A DNA stretch of 22,723 bases from Anaerolineae bacterium (lineage in GTDB: Bacteria; Chloroflexota; Anaerolineae; B4-G1). Where the stretch lies: contig JADHWW010000025.1 in NCBI GenBank assembly GCA_016783285.1, positions 1 through 22,723 on the forward strand, in the 5' to 3' direction. Below are positions 6,390 through 14,199 of this stretch, in pieces; position 1 is the stretch's first letter; each line of letters starts with the position of its first letter. The notes beneath the pieces are model-generated. The model saw only the letters and a program-made list of their open reading frames with translations. It had not been told where the DNA came from and did not search any database. The position numbers were made by a program, and so were the translations under genes.

Positions 6390-6956
6390 TCACTCTTCCT
6401 CAAACTTTTCCACCTGGTAGGTATATACGTCTAGGCCGGGGTGGCGGTAGGCGTCGGAGGGAAGATAGGCCTTGAGGCACAGGTGCTGCAGGAATTCGTG
6501 GGGGTCTGGCAACTTCTCCCATACCTGGGGAAGGAAGGTGGCCCGATTCCAGCCGCGCTCAATGACCACGCCGTCCACGCCTGGACGCAACCTGGCGATG
6601 AGGTCGTCGGGGCCATCGTAGGAAAGCGGCTGAGGGAGACTCAATACGGAGACCTCAATGTCCAGGACGCCCAACTCATCCGGGCGCACAGGGGGAAAGC
6701 GAGGATCGTGGAAGGCTGCACTGACCGCGTTTTCTCGCACATCCAGCACCAGTGGGCGGCGTGGTTCCAGCGAACCGATGCAGCCCCGCAACTGCCCATA
6801 CTTGGTCAGCGTGACGAAACTGGCCCCGTTGCGGGTGAGCGACTCGGGCAGCGTGTCCAGGTCTACCGGCGGCGGCCCCTCCCTACGCGGGTGGCGGGCG
6901 ATGGCCTCGCGGGCCAGCCGTAGCAAGTATCGGCGGTCTGCAGATGAAAGAGACAT
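6390..6956 (-). CDS. amrA: AmmeMemoRadiSam system protein A (AMMECR1 domain)
   Basis: A 188-residue protein made of a single AMMECR1 domain. The family hallmark LRGCIGS is at residues 56-62 (in YGQLRGCIGSLEP). ENAVSAAFHDPRFPPV follows, and then LDIEVSVLSLPQPL. The invariant Cys59 within the motif suggests a reactive or metal-interacting site, although no reaction is established. It is the last gene of the three-gene minus-strand AmmeMemoRadiSam operon, starting 18 bases after the Memo gene. The length is normal for bacterial members. The protein is cytoplasmic. Its human homologue AMMECR1 is of unknown biochemical function. Confidence 0.92.
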   Translation of the reverse strand: MSLSSADRRYLLRLAREAIARHPRREGPPPVDLDTLPESLTRNGASFVTLTKYGQLRGCIGSLEPRRPLVLDVRENAVSAAFHDPRFPPVRPDELGVLDIEVSVLSLPQPLSYDGPDDLIARLRPGVDGVVIERGWNRATFLPQVWEKLPDPHEFLQHLCLKAYLPSDAYRHPGLDVYTYQVEKFEEE

Positions 6957-6974
6957 AGGCGACCCCCTGTCTGT

Positions 6975-7847
6975 TTAGAAGACGATGGCGGCGTAGCCGA
7001 CAAAGTCGGTGGCCGGGCCCCGGGGCATAACGTGGTGGCTGGTGGTGTACTCCAGCAGGTAGCCCTTCTCCGCCCCCAGCGTCCGGGCGGCGGCGATCGT
7101 CCCGGCCACCGCCCCACCTCCGCAGGCATTACGGTGGGTGGCGGTCTCAGCGATGATTTCCTCCGCCCGCAGGCCCAAGATGAGATCGATGACTCGCTCA
7201 TCGTTGGCCCGCACCCACTCCAGCGCCCGCTCGCCCACCCCGGCTGGCGCGAAGCCGTAGTACGTCGAACCATAGTGGGTCAGGTCGGTCGTGCCGACGA
7301 CGACAATGGGTCTCTGCGCTGCGCTCACCGCCTGCCCCATGACCTCTCCGGTGCGGGCAGCGTCTTCGCCGGGGGGAATCAGGATGGGGAGAATCTTTGC
7401 CTCGGGGAAGAGGTATTGGATGAAAGGCACCTGCACCTCAGCGGAATGCTCGCCAGAGTGGGCCTCTGAGGAACTGACCAGCAGGCCGTCGCCGGCTTCC
7501 AGGACAGCCGCTGCCAGTTCCTCGTCCACTTCGATCTCTCCCAAGGGGGTGACCCAACGGCCACGGGCGTAGATAGCCGGGCGGGACGCGGACCAGCGGT
7601 GCACGGCGCTGAGGAGGACAAAGGTCTCAGGCGCGCCCTGGGTGTGTATGGCGGCAAAGACTCTGGCGGCGACAGGGCCCGAGAAGACCCAGCCGGCGTG
7701 GGGCGCCAGGCCAGCGACGATCTTCTCAGGAAGGTCAGGACTGGGCTCGGCAGGTAGACACTGCTCGATCATCCTGACACAACTCGTGTGGTCGCCGGGG
7801 TAGAACTGACCGGCGACGGCTGGTTGGCGAACAGGCAACTCGGACAT
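6975..7847 (-). CDS. amrB: AmmeMemoRadiSam system protein B (Memo-like)
   Basis: A 290-residue Memo-family protein related to the LigB class of non-haem iron dioxygenases. Candidate metal or active-site residues are all present: His in LAPHAGWVFSG, His in LLSAVHRW, HSAEVQVPF, DLTHYG and the Cys of NACGGG. Human MEMO1 binds metal through equivalent residues, but the bacterial reaction is unknown. The open frame extends to 7946. I start at MSELPVRQP (7847) because GGAGGTG lies just upstream and the upstream part has no family similarity. It sits between the radical SAM gene (49-base gap) and the AMMECR1 gene in one operon. Confidence 0.92.
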   Translation of the reverse strand: MSELPVRQPAVAGQFYPGDHTSCVRMIEQCLPAEPSPDLPEKIVAGLAPHAGWVFSGPVAARVFAAIHTQGAPETFVLLSAVHRWSASRPAIYARGRWVTPLGEIEVDEELAAAVLEAGDGLLVSSSEAHSGEHSAEVQVPFIQYLFPEAKILPILIPPGEDAARTGEVMGQAVSAAQRPIVVVGTTDLTHYGSTYYGFAPAGVGERALEWVRANDERVIDLILGLRAEEIIAETATHRNACGGGAVAGTIAAARTLGAEKGYLLEYTTSHHVMPRGPATDFVGYAAIVF

Positions 7848-7896
7848 CAGGCACCTCCGTGTCAATGAACAATGAACCAATGAGCAAAACTGCTGA

Positions 7897-8919
7897 TTAC
7901 GACCACACTCCGGCGGTGGCGTAGCCGCACTGGGGACACACGCCACGTTCGCGCCACAACTCTTTCACACTGTACCAGTGACGCTGGATCAGTTTTTGGC
8001 CACACTGGGGGCAGTACGTACTCTCCCGATCCGCGTCCATCACGTTGCCGACGTAGACGTAGTGCAGCCCGGCTTGTTTGCCGATCTCATAGGCGCGAGA
8101 CAGCGCACGTTGAGAGGTGCGTGGCTGGTCGAGCATTTCGTAATCGGGGTGGAAGGCGGTGACGTGCCAGACCATCTCTGGGTCCACTTCTGCCAGCCAC
8201 TCCGCCATTGCCCGCAGTTCGTCTTCAGAGTCGTTGAGGCCGGGGATCAGCAAGGTGGTGATCTCAATCCAGATGTCGGTCTCGCGGGCGATGTGGGCGA
8301 TGTTGCGTTTGACCGGTTCCAGCCGCGCCTGGCACTGCTCGCGATAGAACTTCTCGGTGAAGGCCTTGAGGTCCACGTTGATACCGTCCAGGCAAGGTTC
8401 GATCATATCGAGCGCGGCCTGTGACATGTAACCGTTGGAGACGTAAACACTCTTGATCCCGTGCTCGTGGGCCAGTCTGGCGGTGTCATAGGTGTACTCG
8501 AAGAAGACGGTAGGCTCGTTGTAAGTGTAGGCGATCATCGGGATGTGGTCTCTGAGACAGGTATTGACGAGCGCCTCAGGCATCGCCTGCTGTCCCAGAT
8601 AGTCGTGTTGGGCGTCGAAGTCGCGCGTCTGTGACATGTGCCAGTTTTGGCAGAAGGGGCAGCGGAAGTTACAACCGTACGTACCGATGGAGAGAACATC
8701 GCCCCGAGGCATAAAATGGAAGAGAGGCTTCTTCTCGATGGGATCCACGTGGACGGCGATGGGTTTCCCGTAGACGACCAGGTAGAGCGTGCCATCAATG
8801 TTCCGGCGCACACCGCACTTACCAGCCTCACCAGGCCGGATGGCGCAGAAGTGCTCGCAAACCAGACACTGCACAGTGCCAGCAGAAAGTGACTTGGCGA
8901 GATAAGCATCCTTATTCAT
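7897..8919 (-). CDS. amrS: AmmeMemoRadiSam system radical SAM enzyme
   Basis: A 340-residue radical SAM protein of the PflA-like group. The 4Fe-4S cluster motif CNFRCPFC is at residues 83-90 (Cys 83, 87, 90) and is followed by QNW. The N-terminus carries a Cys-rich segment (CLVCEHFC, then KCGVRR) and the C-terminus a Zn-ribbon-like pair (CPQCGQ and CPQCGY), as usual for this family. MNKDAYL at 8919 is chosen over the longer frame to 8967 because GGGAGGG precedes it and the family begins there. It is the first gene of the operon with Memo and AMMECR1. It presumably generates a 5'-deoxyadenosyl radical acting on an unknown substrate, perhaps one of its partners. Confidence 0.93.
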   Translation of the reverse strand: MNKDAYLAKSLSAGTVQCLVCEHFCAIRPGEAGKCGVRRNIDGTLYLVVYGKPIAVHVDPIEKKPLFHFMPRGDVLSIGTYGCNFRCPFCQNWHMSQTRDFDAQHDYLGQQAMPEALVNTCLRDHIPMIAYTYNEPTVFFEYTYDTARLAHEHGIKSVYVSNGYMSQAALDMIEPCLDGINVDLKAFTEKFYREQCQARLEPVKRNIAHIARETDIWIEITTLLIPGLNDSEDELRAMAEWLAEVDPEMVWHVTAFHPDYEMLDQPRTSQRALSRAYEIGKQAGLHYVYVGNVMDADRESTYCPQCGQKLIQRHWYSVKELWRERGVCPQCGYATAGVWS

Positions 8920-8957
8920 CACAGACCCTCCCAGATGTATATTTTCAATAAATCGGG

Positions 8958-9012
8958 GTAGGGGCAAGCCTTGTACCTGCCCAAGAGGGCGACCACGAGG
9001 GTTCGCCCCTAC
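8958..9012. repeat. Nested palindromic intergenic repeat in amrS leader
   Basis: GTAGGGGC (8958-8965) pairs with GCCCCTAC (9005-9012). Inside are two smaller imperfect hairpins (GGGCA..TGCCC and GGGCGA..TCGCCC), so the whole can fold like a three-way cruciform. It lies in the untranslated leader of the AmmeMemoRadiSam mRNA. The same GTAGGGGC/GCCCCTAC arms recur in the hairpin at 16536-16562. Confidence 0.75.
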
Positions 9013-9038
9013 ATATTGAGATGATACCTCCCAAGTAT

Positions 9039-9044
9039 ATTATA
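9039..9044 (-). promoter_or_regulatory. -10 box of the AmmeMemoRadiSam operon
   Basis: The minus strand reads TGCTATAAT here, a consensus -10 with extended TG. No convincing -35 lies 16-18 bases upstream, which is tolerable for an extended -10 promoter. The start site would be near 9032, giving a leader of about 110 bases that contains the palindromic repeat. Confidence 0.55.
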
Positions 9045-9119
9045 GCACAAAAACGGCAGCAGGGGCACGTGGTGCAAAGCCAGATCATACTCCTCAATTA
9101 CTCTCCAATGACACCATAT

Positions 9120-9148
9120 TTGACACTGCCATCCACCTGACATATAAT
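9120..9148 (+). promoter_or_regulatory. Perfect consensus sigma70 promoter
   Basis: TTGACA (9120-9125) and TATAAT (9143-9148) are separated by exactly 17 bases, which is the textbook optimum. The only downstream gene on this strand is the broken secreted-protein gene at 9276, after a leader of about 120 bases. Confidence 0.75.
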
Positions 9149-9275
9149 GAAGTTCACGAAGAGACGGTCGGGACTATCACTCCTCCCGTCAGAGTTTTAT
9201 GCCCTGTGTTCCCTCTCCGCAGCCCGTGTTATTTTACTTACCAGCGGGCCTGGGGCTCCCGAAGGGGGATGACGG

Positions 9276-9952
9276 ATGAAAACACGGGCGTTACTGGGCT
9301 CACTGATCTGCCTGGCGCTGCTGGCGGCCTTCTCGGGCGACAATGCGCGGGTGTCCGCTGACCCCATGCCACCGCAGTATACAGTTGAAACAGGTGTGCT
9401 GCAGAATGTCGTCATCCGCCCGCGCACGAGCACGGTCGCCCTCGAACAGCCGGACGTTGACATCACCAAGCGAGTGGTCGGCAGCGGCTTCATGCCTGGT
9501 GATTCCATCACGTTCACCCTCACCATTGCCAACAGCGGCAGCGAGGTGGCGGCGCACGTGGTCGTCACCGAGCTGCCGAGTTGACCTTTGATTGGTGGAG
9601 TAAAACCGAGGGAGACTATCACGACTATTTCTTTTGGGGCGTCTCCATTGATGGGAATGACTTCCAGGGCAACCGTCGCACAGGCGACTGGTCAACCTGG
9701 ACGACAGGCGAACTGGTGGATTTTAGCAATGTCCATCAACTGGGCAACCTGCTGGGGGAAGAGCAGATCTGGATCGCTTTCGTCTTCTCCAGCGACTCCA
9801 GCGTTACTGACGAAGGGAGTTATGTAGACAACGTCTTGCTGCGCAAGTGGGTAGGCGCCAGTCCGAGCAGGAGCGAAAGACAGGTGACACACTGGCGTAC
9901 CTTGCGGCCCAATCGAACGCTGGAGTTCGCCAGCCTCCGACTGAACCAGTAA
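9276..9952 (+). pseudogene. Broken secreted protein (DUF11-like repeat plus MAM-like C-terminus)
   Basis: Two consecutive frames look like the ends of one exported protein. Frame 1 (9276-9584, 102 residues) has a signal peptide (MKTRALLGSLICLALLAAFS) and then a DUF11/CARDB-like repeat (DVDITKRVV..GDSITFTLTIANSG..VVVTELP), which stops at TGA 9582-9584, early in the domain. Frame 2, which is readable from 9581, gives TFDWWSKTEGDYHDYFFWGV, then IAFVFSSDSSVTDEGSYVDN and VLLRKW. That is the end of a beta-sandwich domain often found at the C-terminus of secreted bacterial peptidases and surface proteins. The reading frame shifts exactly at the junction and the middle of the protein is absent, so an internal deletion is the simplest explanation. 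AAGGGGGA upstream and a perfect promoter remain. Frame 2 has a possible TTG start at 9581 but no signal peptide. Confidence 0.7.
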
Positions 9953-9967
9953 GGCGGTCAGCATCGT

Positions 9968-10012
9968 GGTCTCCTCACGGAGACCTCACGGAAATAGGAC
10001 GTGATTCCTATT
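9968..10012. repeat. Hairpin plus inverted repeat abutting a -35 box
   Basis: GGTCTCC-TCAC-GGAGACC (9968-9985) is a perfect seven-base hairpin just after the pseudogene, and it may be a remnant terminator or a dispersed repeat. Next, AATAGGA (9993-9999) pairs with TCCTATT (10006-10012) across six bases. The right arm shares two bases with the TTGACA -35 box of the next promoter, so it could act as an operator. Confidence 0.55.
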
Positions 10013-10039
10013 GACACTCTTCTTGCACGGCGGTAAAAT
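10011..10039 (+). promoter_or_regulatory. Promoter of the AGPS-like/glpD operon
   Basis: TTGACA (10011-10016) and TAAAAT (10034-10039) are 17 bases apart. The start site would be near 10046, with a leader of about 77 bases to the ATG at 10123. An inverted repeat abuts the -35 box. Confidence 0.7.
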
Positions 10040-10122
10040 AGTGCCCAGAGAGAAAGATTGACGACTTTGGGCTGAAGACCGAGGGTCAAGGACCTGAGAC
10101 TTTGCACTGAGGACTGAGCACT

Positions 10123-11811
10123 ATGGACATTCCAAATCTGCGCTGGTGGGGATGGGGCACACTGGATCAGGATTACTCGCTGGAGGGCCGCACCGCTTTC
10201 TGGCCTGCGCTCCAGGAATGGCTCGAACTGCCCGACGAGGCAATTGAGCACGATACACCGCCCATTCCCCTGGAGGAGATTTCACTGCGACCGCCACGCC
10301 TGGACGACCCGATGCTCTCATCTCTGCGCAAACTGCTGGGTGAGGGACCGGTGCGTACCGACAGACAGGCTCGCGTCGAGCATGCATACGGCAAGTCCTA
10401 CCGTGATCTGATCCGCATCCGCGCCAGTCGCATCCCCAATCCTCCCGACGCCGTCGTCTATCCCGCCGACCAGGGACAGATTGCCTCCCTGCTGTCCTGG
10501 GCAGCCGATCGTGATGTTACCGTCATTCCCTTCGGCGGTGGCAGTTCCATCCTGGGAGGCGTCGAGCCAACCGCCGGCGACCGGCCCGCGATCACCCTGG
10601 ACCTGGCCCGGCTGAACCGCGTGCTTTCGGTAGACCCGATCTCACGCACGGCTCGCATCCAGGCCGGAGCGACTGGCCCACAAGTGGAGACCCAACTGAA
10701 CGCGTTTGGCTTCACGCTGGGCCACTTTCCCCAATCCTTCGAGTTCTCCACCCTTGGCGGCTGGATCATCACTCGCTCGGCCGGCCAGAACTCCATCGGC
10801 TACGGCAAGATTGAGGACATGACCCAAGCCGTGCGGGTCGTCACCCCGGTCGGTATCATTGAGACGAAGGACACACCCGCTACCGCCGCTGGTCCCAGTC
10901 TTCTACAAGTGCTCGTCGGCTCTGAGGGCACCTATGGTGTCATCACCGAGGCTACGATGCGCATCCATCCCTCGCCAGCGGTGCAGGATTACCGAGGCAT
11001 CCTGTTCCACGGCCTGGAGGATGGTATCGCCGCTTTCCGCGACCTGATGCAGAGCCCCCAGGTGCGCCCGGCCCTTGTGCGCCTCTCCGACGCGCCCGAG
11101 ACGGCTGCCCAGGCTGTGATGAGTCACGAGCACCACGGCCTGCGCCGGTTGACCGACGACCTGTTCGAGCGGTACTTGAAGGTACGGGGATATGATCTTA
11201 TCACGGGCAGCACCTTGATGTTGCTGGGCTTCGACGGGGATGCCGGATGGGCCGCCCAGCAATGGGACCTGGCGCTGGAAATATGCGCTGACCATCGGGG
11301 CCTCTTGCTGGGGCAGGCGGTGGGGCGGTCGTGGAAACGCGATCGTTACGCCCAGCCCTACTTGCGAGACACGCTTCTGGGCCACTCCGTCATGGTGGAC
11401 ACGCTGGAAACGGCCACTACCTGGTCGAACCTGATGAATCTGTACGAGGCTATGGTCAGTGCGATGAATGGGGCTATCACTGCCTCCGGTGGAGGCCCCG
11501 GCTACGTGATGACCCACATCTCTCACGCCTACGAACACGGCGCGTCACTCTATTCGACTTTCCTGGGCCGACAGGTGGACGACCCCGACCCGCTGGCGAG
11601 ACAGGCTCAGTGGCAGACGGTCAAGCAGGCCACCACAGGTGCTATCCTGGCTGCTGGTGGCACACTCACCCATCACCACGGCATAGGCCGCGACCACGCC
11701 CCGTGGCTTGAGGAAGAAGTCGGCCAGGTGGGTATGAAGGTGCTGCGGATGCTCAAGCAGACCCTCGACCCTGCCGGCATTATGAACCCCGGCATCCTGC
11801 TACCCTCCTGA
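10123..11811 (+). CDS. FAD-binding oxidase, alkyldihydroxyacetonephosphate synthase-like
   Basis: A 562-residue flavoprotein of the VAO/GlcD superfamily, closest in layout to alkylglycerone-phosphate synthase (AGPS). The N-terminal RWWGWG (7-12) is an AGPS marker not expected in D-lactate dehydrogenases. The FAD-binding PFGGGSSILGG is at 136-146, followed by STLGGWIITRSAGQNSIGYG and KIEDM. HHHGIG at 517-522 corresponds to the His-rich active-site stretch of AGPS. In eukaryotes AGPS exchanges the acyl chain of acyl-DHAP for a fatty alcohol to begin ether-lipid synthesis. In bacteria such homologues often lie beside glycerol genes, and their substrate is uncertain. Here glpD follows after 11 bases, so both act around glycerol-3-phosphate/DHAP. 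A 2-hydroxyacid oxidase role is the main alternative. Confidence 0.85.
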   Translation: MDIPNLRWWGWGTLDQDYSLEGRTAFWPALQEWLELPDEAIEHDTPPIPLEEISLRPPRLDDPMLSSLRKLLGEGPVRTDRQARVEHAYGKSYRDLIRIRASRIPNPPDAVVYPADQGQIASLLSWAADRDVTVIPFGGGSSILGGVEPTAGDRPAITLDLARLNRVLSVDPISRTARIQAGATGPQVETQLNAFGFTLGHFPQSFEFSTLGGWIITRSAGQNSIGYGKIEDMTQAVRVVTPVGIIETKDTPATAAGPSLLQVLVGSEGTYGVITEATMRIHPSPAVQDYRGILFHGLEDGIAAFRDLMQSPQVRPALVRLSDAPETAAQAVMSHEHHGLRRLTDDLFERYLKVRGYDLITGSTLMLLGFDGDAGWAAQQWDLALEICADHRGLLLGQAVGRSWKRDRYAQPYLRDTLLGHSVMVDTLETATTWSNLMNLYEAMVSAMNGAITASGGGPGYVMTHISHAYEHGASLYSTFLGRQVDDPDPLARQAQWQTVKQATTGAILAAGGTLTHHHGIGRDHAPWLEEEVGQVGMKVLRMLKQTLDPAGIMNPGILLPS

Positions 11812-11822
11812 GGGGGGTGGGT

Positions 11823-13466
11823 ATGGCCAAAACTTCCCCGAACCGCCCTTTCTCTGCCACCACCCGCCAGGAGAACGTAGATCGTCTGGCCCAGGAGGAG
11901 TTTGACCTGTTGGTCATCGGCGGTGGTATCACCGGCGTGGCGGTGGCCCGCGATGCGGCAATGCGCGGCTTCCGCACCGCACTGGTCGAAAAAGACGATT
12001 TTGGCAGCGGCACCAGCAGCCGCTCCACGCGCCTCATCCACGGCGGCATCCGCTACCTGGAGTATGGCGAATTCAAGTTGGTATTCGATGCCTGCAATGA
12101 GCGGCGCGTGATGCGCAAGATCGCTCCCCGCCTGGCGCGTCCGCTGCCTTTCCTTTACCCGCTCTACCGGGGGCAGAAACCGGCCCCCTGGAAACTGCGC
12201 GCCGGGATGATTATGTACGATGCGCTAAGCCTCTTCCGCAACGTCCAACGCCACCGCTGGCTGTACCCGGCGGAAGTGCAACGCCGTGAGCCGCTGGTTG
12301 CCGGGCGGGGTTTGCTCAACGCGGGCCGCTACTACGACGTTCAGGTGAACGACGCTCGCCTGACGCTGATCACTGCCAAAGCCGCCCATCTCCACGGCGC
12401 GGTGATGGTCAACCACGCCCGCGTGACCGGGCTGATGAAAGCGGGGGGCCGCGTCGTCGGCGCCCACGTCCTGGATGAAACCGGCGGGCGGGAAATCGGG
12501 GTTCGGGCGCGAATCGTCGCCAATGCCACCGGGATCTGGACAGACGACGTCCTTGGACTGGACAAACGGGACAGGGACCCGATGATCCGTCCAACCAAAG
12601 GCATTCACCTGTTGATCTCCCACGCACGACTGCAAAGCCAGCACGCTATCATATTTCCCGTTCCTAGCGACGGGCGACACATCTTTCTCATCCCGTGGGG
12701 CGACTTCACCCTCATCGGCACTACCGACACCGACTACCGGGGTGACCTGAATAACCCTGCTGCCGACCTCAACGACGTCGAGTATCTGCTGGAGGCAGTG
12801 CATCACACTTTCCCTGGCTCGCAGATCGGGCACGACGACATCGTTAGCACTTTTGCCGGTCTGCGTCCGCTCGTGTCCGCCCCAGGCAACCCATCCGCGC
12901 TCTCCCGCGAGCACGTGATTCTGGAGAACCAATCCGGCCTCATCACCATCGCCGGCGGCAAACTGACCACACACCGGCTGATGGCCGAGCAACTGACCGA
13001 CCGTGTTCAGAAGAGATTGGCGGATGAGTTTGGTCTCCACGCCCAGTCCGAGTGCCGTACCAAAGAGCCGCTGGAGGGCGCGCAGATCGAGCGCGTACGA
13101 GTGAGCGGCACGGGTGAGACGGTGGGCAAGCACCTGGTGGATGCCTACGGTGGCGATGCCACGTGGGTGCTGGCCTACGCAGAGGAGAACCCCAGCCTGG
13201 GAGAGCGCATTGTGCCGGAAAACCCCTACCTGATGGCGGAGGTCCTCTACGGAGTGCAGCACGAGATGGCGCTGACGCTGTGTGACGTGCTCATCCGGCG
13301 CACCCACGTGATCTACGAGACGCGGGGCGGGGGGCTGGGGCGGGCCCGTGCCGTGGCCCAACTGATGGCTCCGCGCCTGGGTTGGGACGAGGTGGAGGTC
13401 GAGCGCCAGGTGGCCGACTACGCTGCCCAGGTAGCCCTCACCCAAGAGTGGCGAGCATTGCTCTGA
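11823..13466 (+). CDS. glpD: FAD-dependent glycerol-3-phosphate dehydrogenase
   Basis: A 547-residue GlpD that oxidises glycerol-3-phosphate to dihydroxyacetone phosphate and passes electrons to quinone at the inner face of the membrane. The FAD Rossmann motif VIGGGITGVAVARDAAMRG comes near residue 28. It is followed by the family signature DFGSGTSSRSTRLIHGGIRY, the LIGTTDTDYRGD segment, and a C-terminal DAO_C helical domain (LTLCDVLIRRTHV..GLGRARAVAQLMA). Length is normal. I prefer the ATG at 11823 over an in-frame GTG at 11817 because the G-run at 11812-11817 then serves as Shine-Dalgarno. It is cotranscribed with the AGPS-like oxidase. The promoter of the next gene overlaps its 3' end. Confidence 0.93.
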   Translation: MAKTSPNRPFSATTRQENVDRLAQEEFDLLVIGGGITGVAVARDAAMRGFRTALVEKDDFGSGTSSRSTRLIHGGIRYLEYGEFKLVFDACNERRVMRKIAPRLARPLPFLYPLYRGQKPAPWKLRAGMIMYDALSLFRNVQRHRWLYPAEVQRREPLVAGRGLLNAGRYYDVQVNDARLTLITAKAAHLHGAVMVNHARVTGLMKAGGRVVGAHVLDETGGREIGVRARIVANATGIWTDDVLGLDKRDRDPMIRPTKGIHLLISHARLQSQHAIIFPVPSDGRHIFLIPWGDFTLIGTTDTDYRGDLNNPAADLNDVEYLLEAVHHTFPGSQIGHDDIVSTFAGLRPLVSAPGNPSALSREHVILENQSGLITIAGGKLTTHRLMAEQLTDRVQKRLADEFGLHAQSECRTKEPLEGAQIERVRVSGTGETVGKHLVDAYGGDATWVLAYAEENPSLGERIVPENPYLMAEVLYGVQHEMALTLCDVLIRRTHVIYETRGGGLGRARAVAQLMAPRLGWDEVEVERQVADYAAQVALTQEWRALL

Positions 13467-13486
13467 ATCTAATTTCACAGTATAAT
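13458..13486 (+). promoter_or_regulatory. Promoter of the UlaG-like/TPR genes
   Basis: TTGCTC (13458-13463), inside the last codons of glpD, and a consensus TATAAT (13481-13486) are 17 bases apart. The start site would be near 13493, about 52 bases before the ATG at 13545. Confidence 0.6.
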
Positions 13487-13544
13487 CTTGTATGCCGTCC
13501 ATCCAACAGTTGCGCCTGACAATCACCATGGAGAGATACAGTAT

Positions 13545-14198
13545 ATGGAAATTACCTGGTATGGACAAACCTGTTTCCGGCTGAGCGAGCGGGGTCTGGC
13601 GACCATGGTGACCGATCCCTATCCGCCCGACGTCGGTCTCACCTTTCCCCGTCCCCGCGCCAGCGTCATCACCGCAAGCCGCGATGATCCCCGGTGTTGT
13701 TACACATCTGGCGTGCGGGGGCCCTTCAAGTTCCTTGATGGGCCTGGCGAGTACGAAATCGGCGGCGTGTTTGTCACCGGTATCACTACCTTCGCTGACG
13801 ACAGACGAGGGGCACTGCGTGGCCTGAACACTGTCTTCACCTTTAACTTCAGCGGCCTGACGGTGTGTCATCTGGGGCAACTGGGACACGTACCCACCCA
13901 ATCTCAGGTGGAGAACCTGGGTACTGTAGATATCTTGCTCGTGCCCGTGGGCGGCGGCGGGAGCCTGACCCCTGCTCGGGCCTCCGAGGTTATCAGCCTC
14001 TTCGAACCGAGCCTGGTCATCCCGATGTACTACAAGATTCGGGGGCTGAAAGCCAGCCTTGGCACGCTGAGTCGCTTTCTAAGAGAGATGGGTATGGAGA
14101 AAGTGAATAGCCAGGACGTGCTCAAAGCCAGCCGGGCCAGCCTGTCGGAGGAAACCCAGGTCGTCGTCCTGGAACCCAAACAACGGAATGGAGGGTAA
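13545..14198 (+). CDS. UlaG-like metallo-beta-lactamase-fold protein without metal ligands
   Basis: A 217-residue member of the UlaG-like MBL-fold family (Lactamase_B_3). The fold markers are intact: MEITWYGQTCFRL at the start, VTDPYPPDVGL, LDGPGEYEIGGVFVTGI, CHLGQLGHVPTQSQVE, VDILLVPVGGG and VIPMYYK. The metal-site positions are changed. The usual SHDHPGH is SRDDPRC (45-51), WYGH is WYGQ (5-8), HLGDLGH is HLGQLGH (Asp to Gln112), and PMHYK is PMYYK (His to Tyr162). Hydrolysis by a dinuclear metal centre is therefore unlikely, and a binding or regulatory role is more plausible. The start at 13545 is preferred over a TTG at 13488 because it has GGAGAG upstream and the family starts there. The stop is followed directly by the TPR lipoprotein start, so the two are an operon. 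Confidence 0.85.
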   Translation: MEITWYGQTCFRLSERGLATMVTDPYPPDVGLTFPRPRASVITASRDDPRCCYTSGVRGPFKFLDGPGEYEIGGVFVTGITTFADDRRGALRGLNTVFTFNFSGLTVCHLGQLGHVPTQSQVENLGTVDILLVPVGGGGSLTPARASEVISLFEPSLVIPMYYKIRGLKASLGTLSRFLREMGMEKVNSQDVLKASRASLSEETQVVVLEPKQRNGG

Positions 14199-14199
14199 G

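Noticed and set aside
10046..10122. Riboswitch in the AGPS-like operon leader
   Set aside because: The 77-base leader has only simple GACTGAGGACTGAG-type repeats and no recognisable aptamer.
10903..11538. 211-codon minus-strand frame opposite the AGPS-like gene
   Set aside because: The sense strand encodes a clear FAD oxidase. This frame has no motif and no start signal.
12225..13901. 558-codon minus-strand open frame
   Set aside because: It is antisense to glpD and the UlaG-like gene, both of which have clear family motifs. The translation is low-complexity His/Gln/Arg-rich and typical of GC-rich shadow frames.
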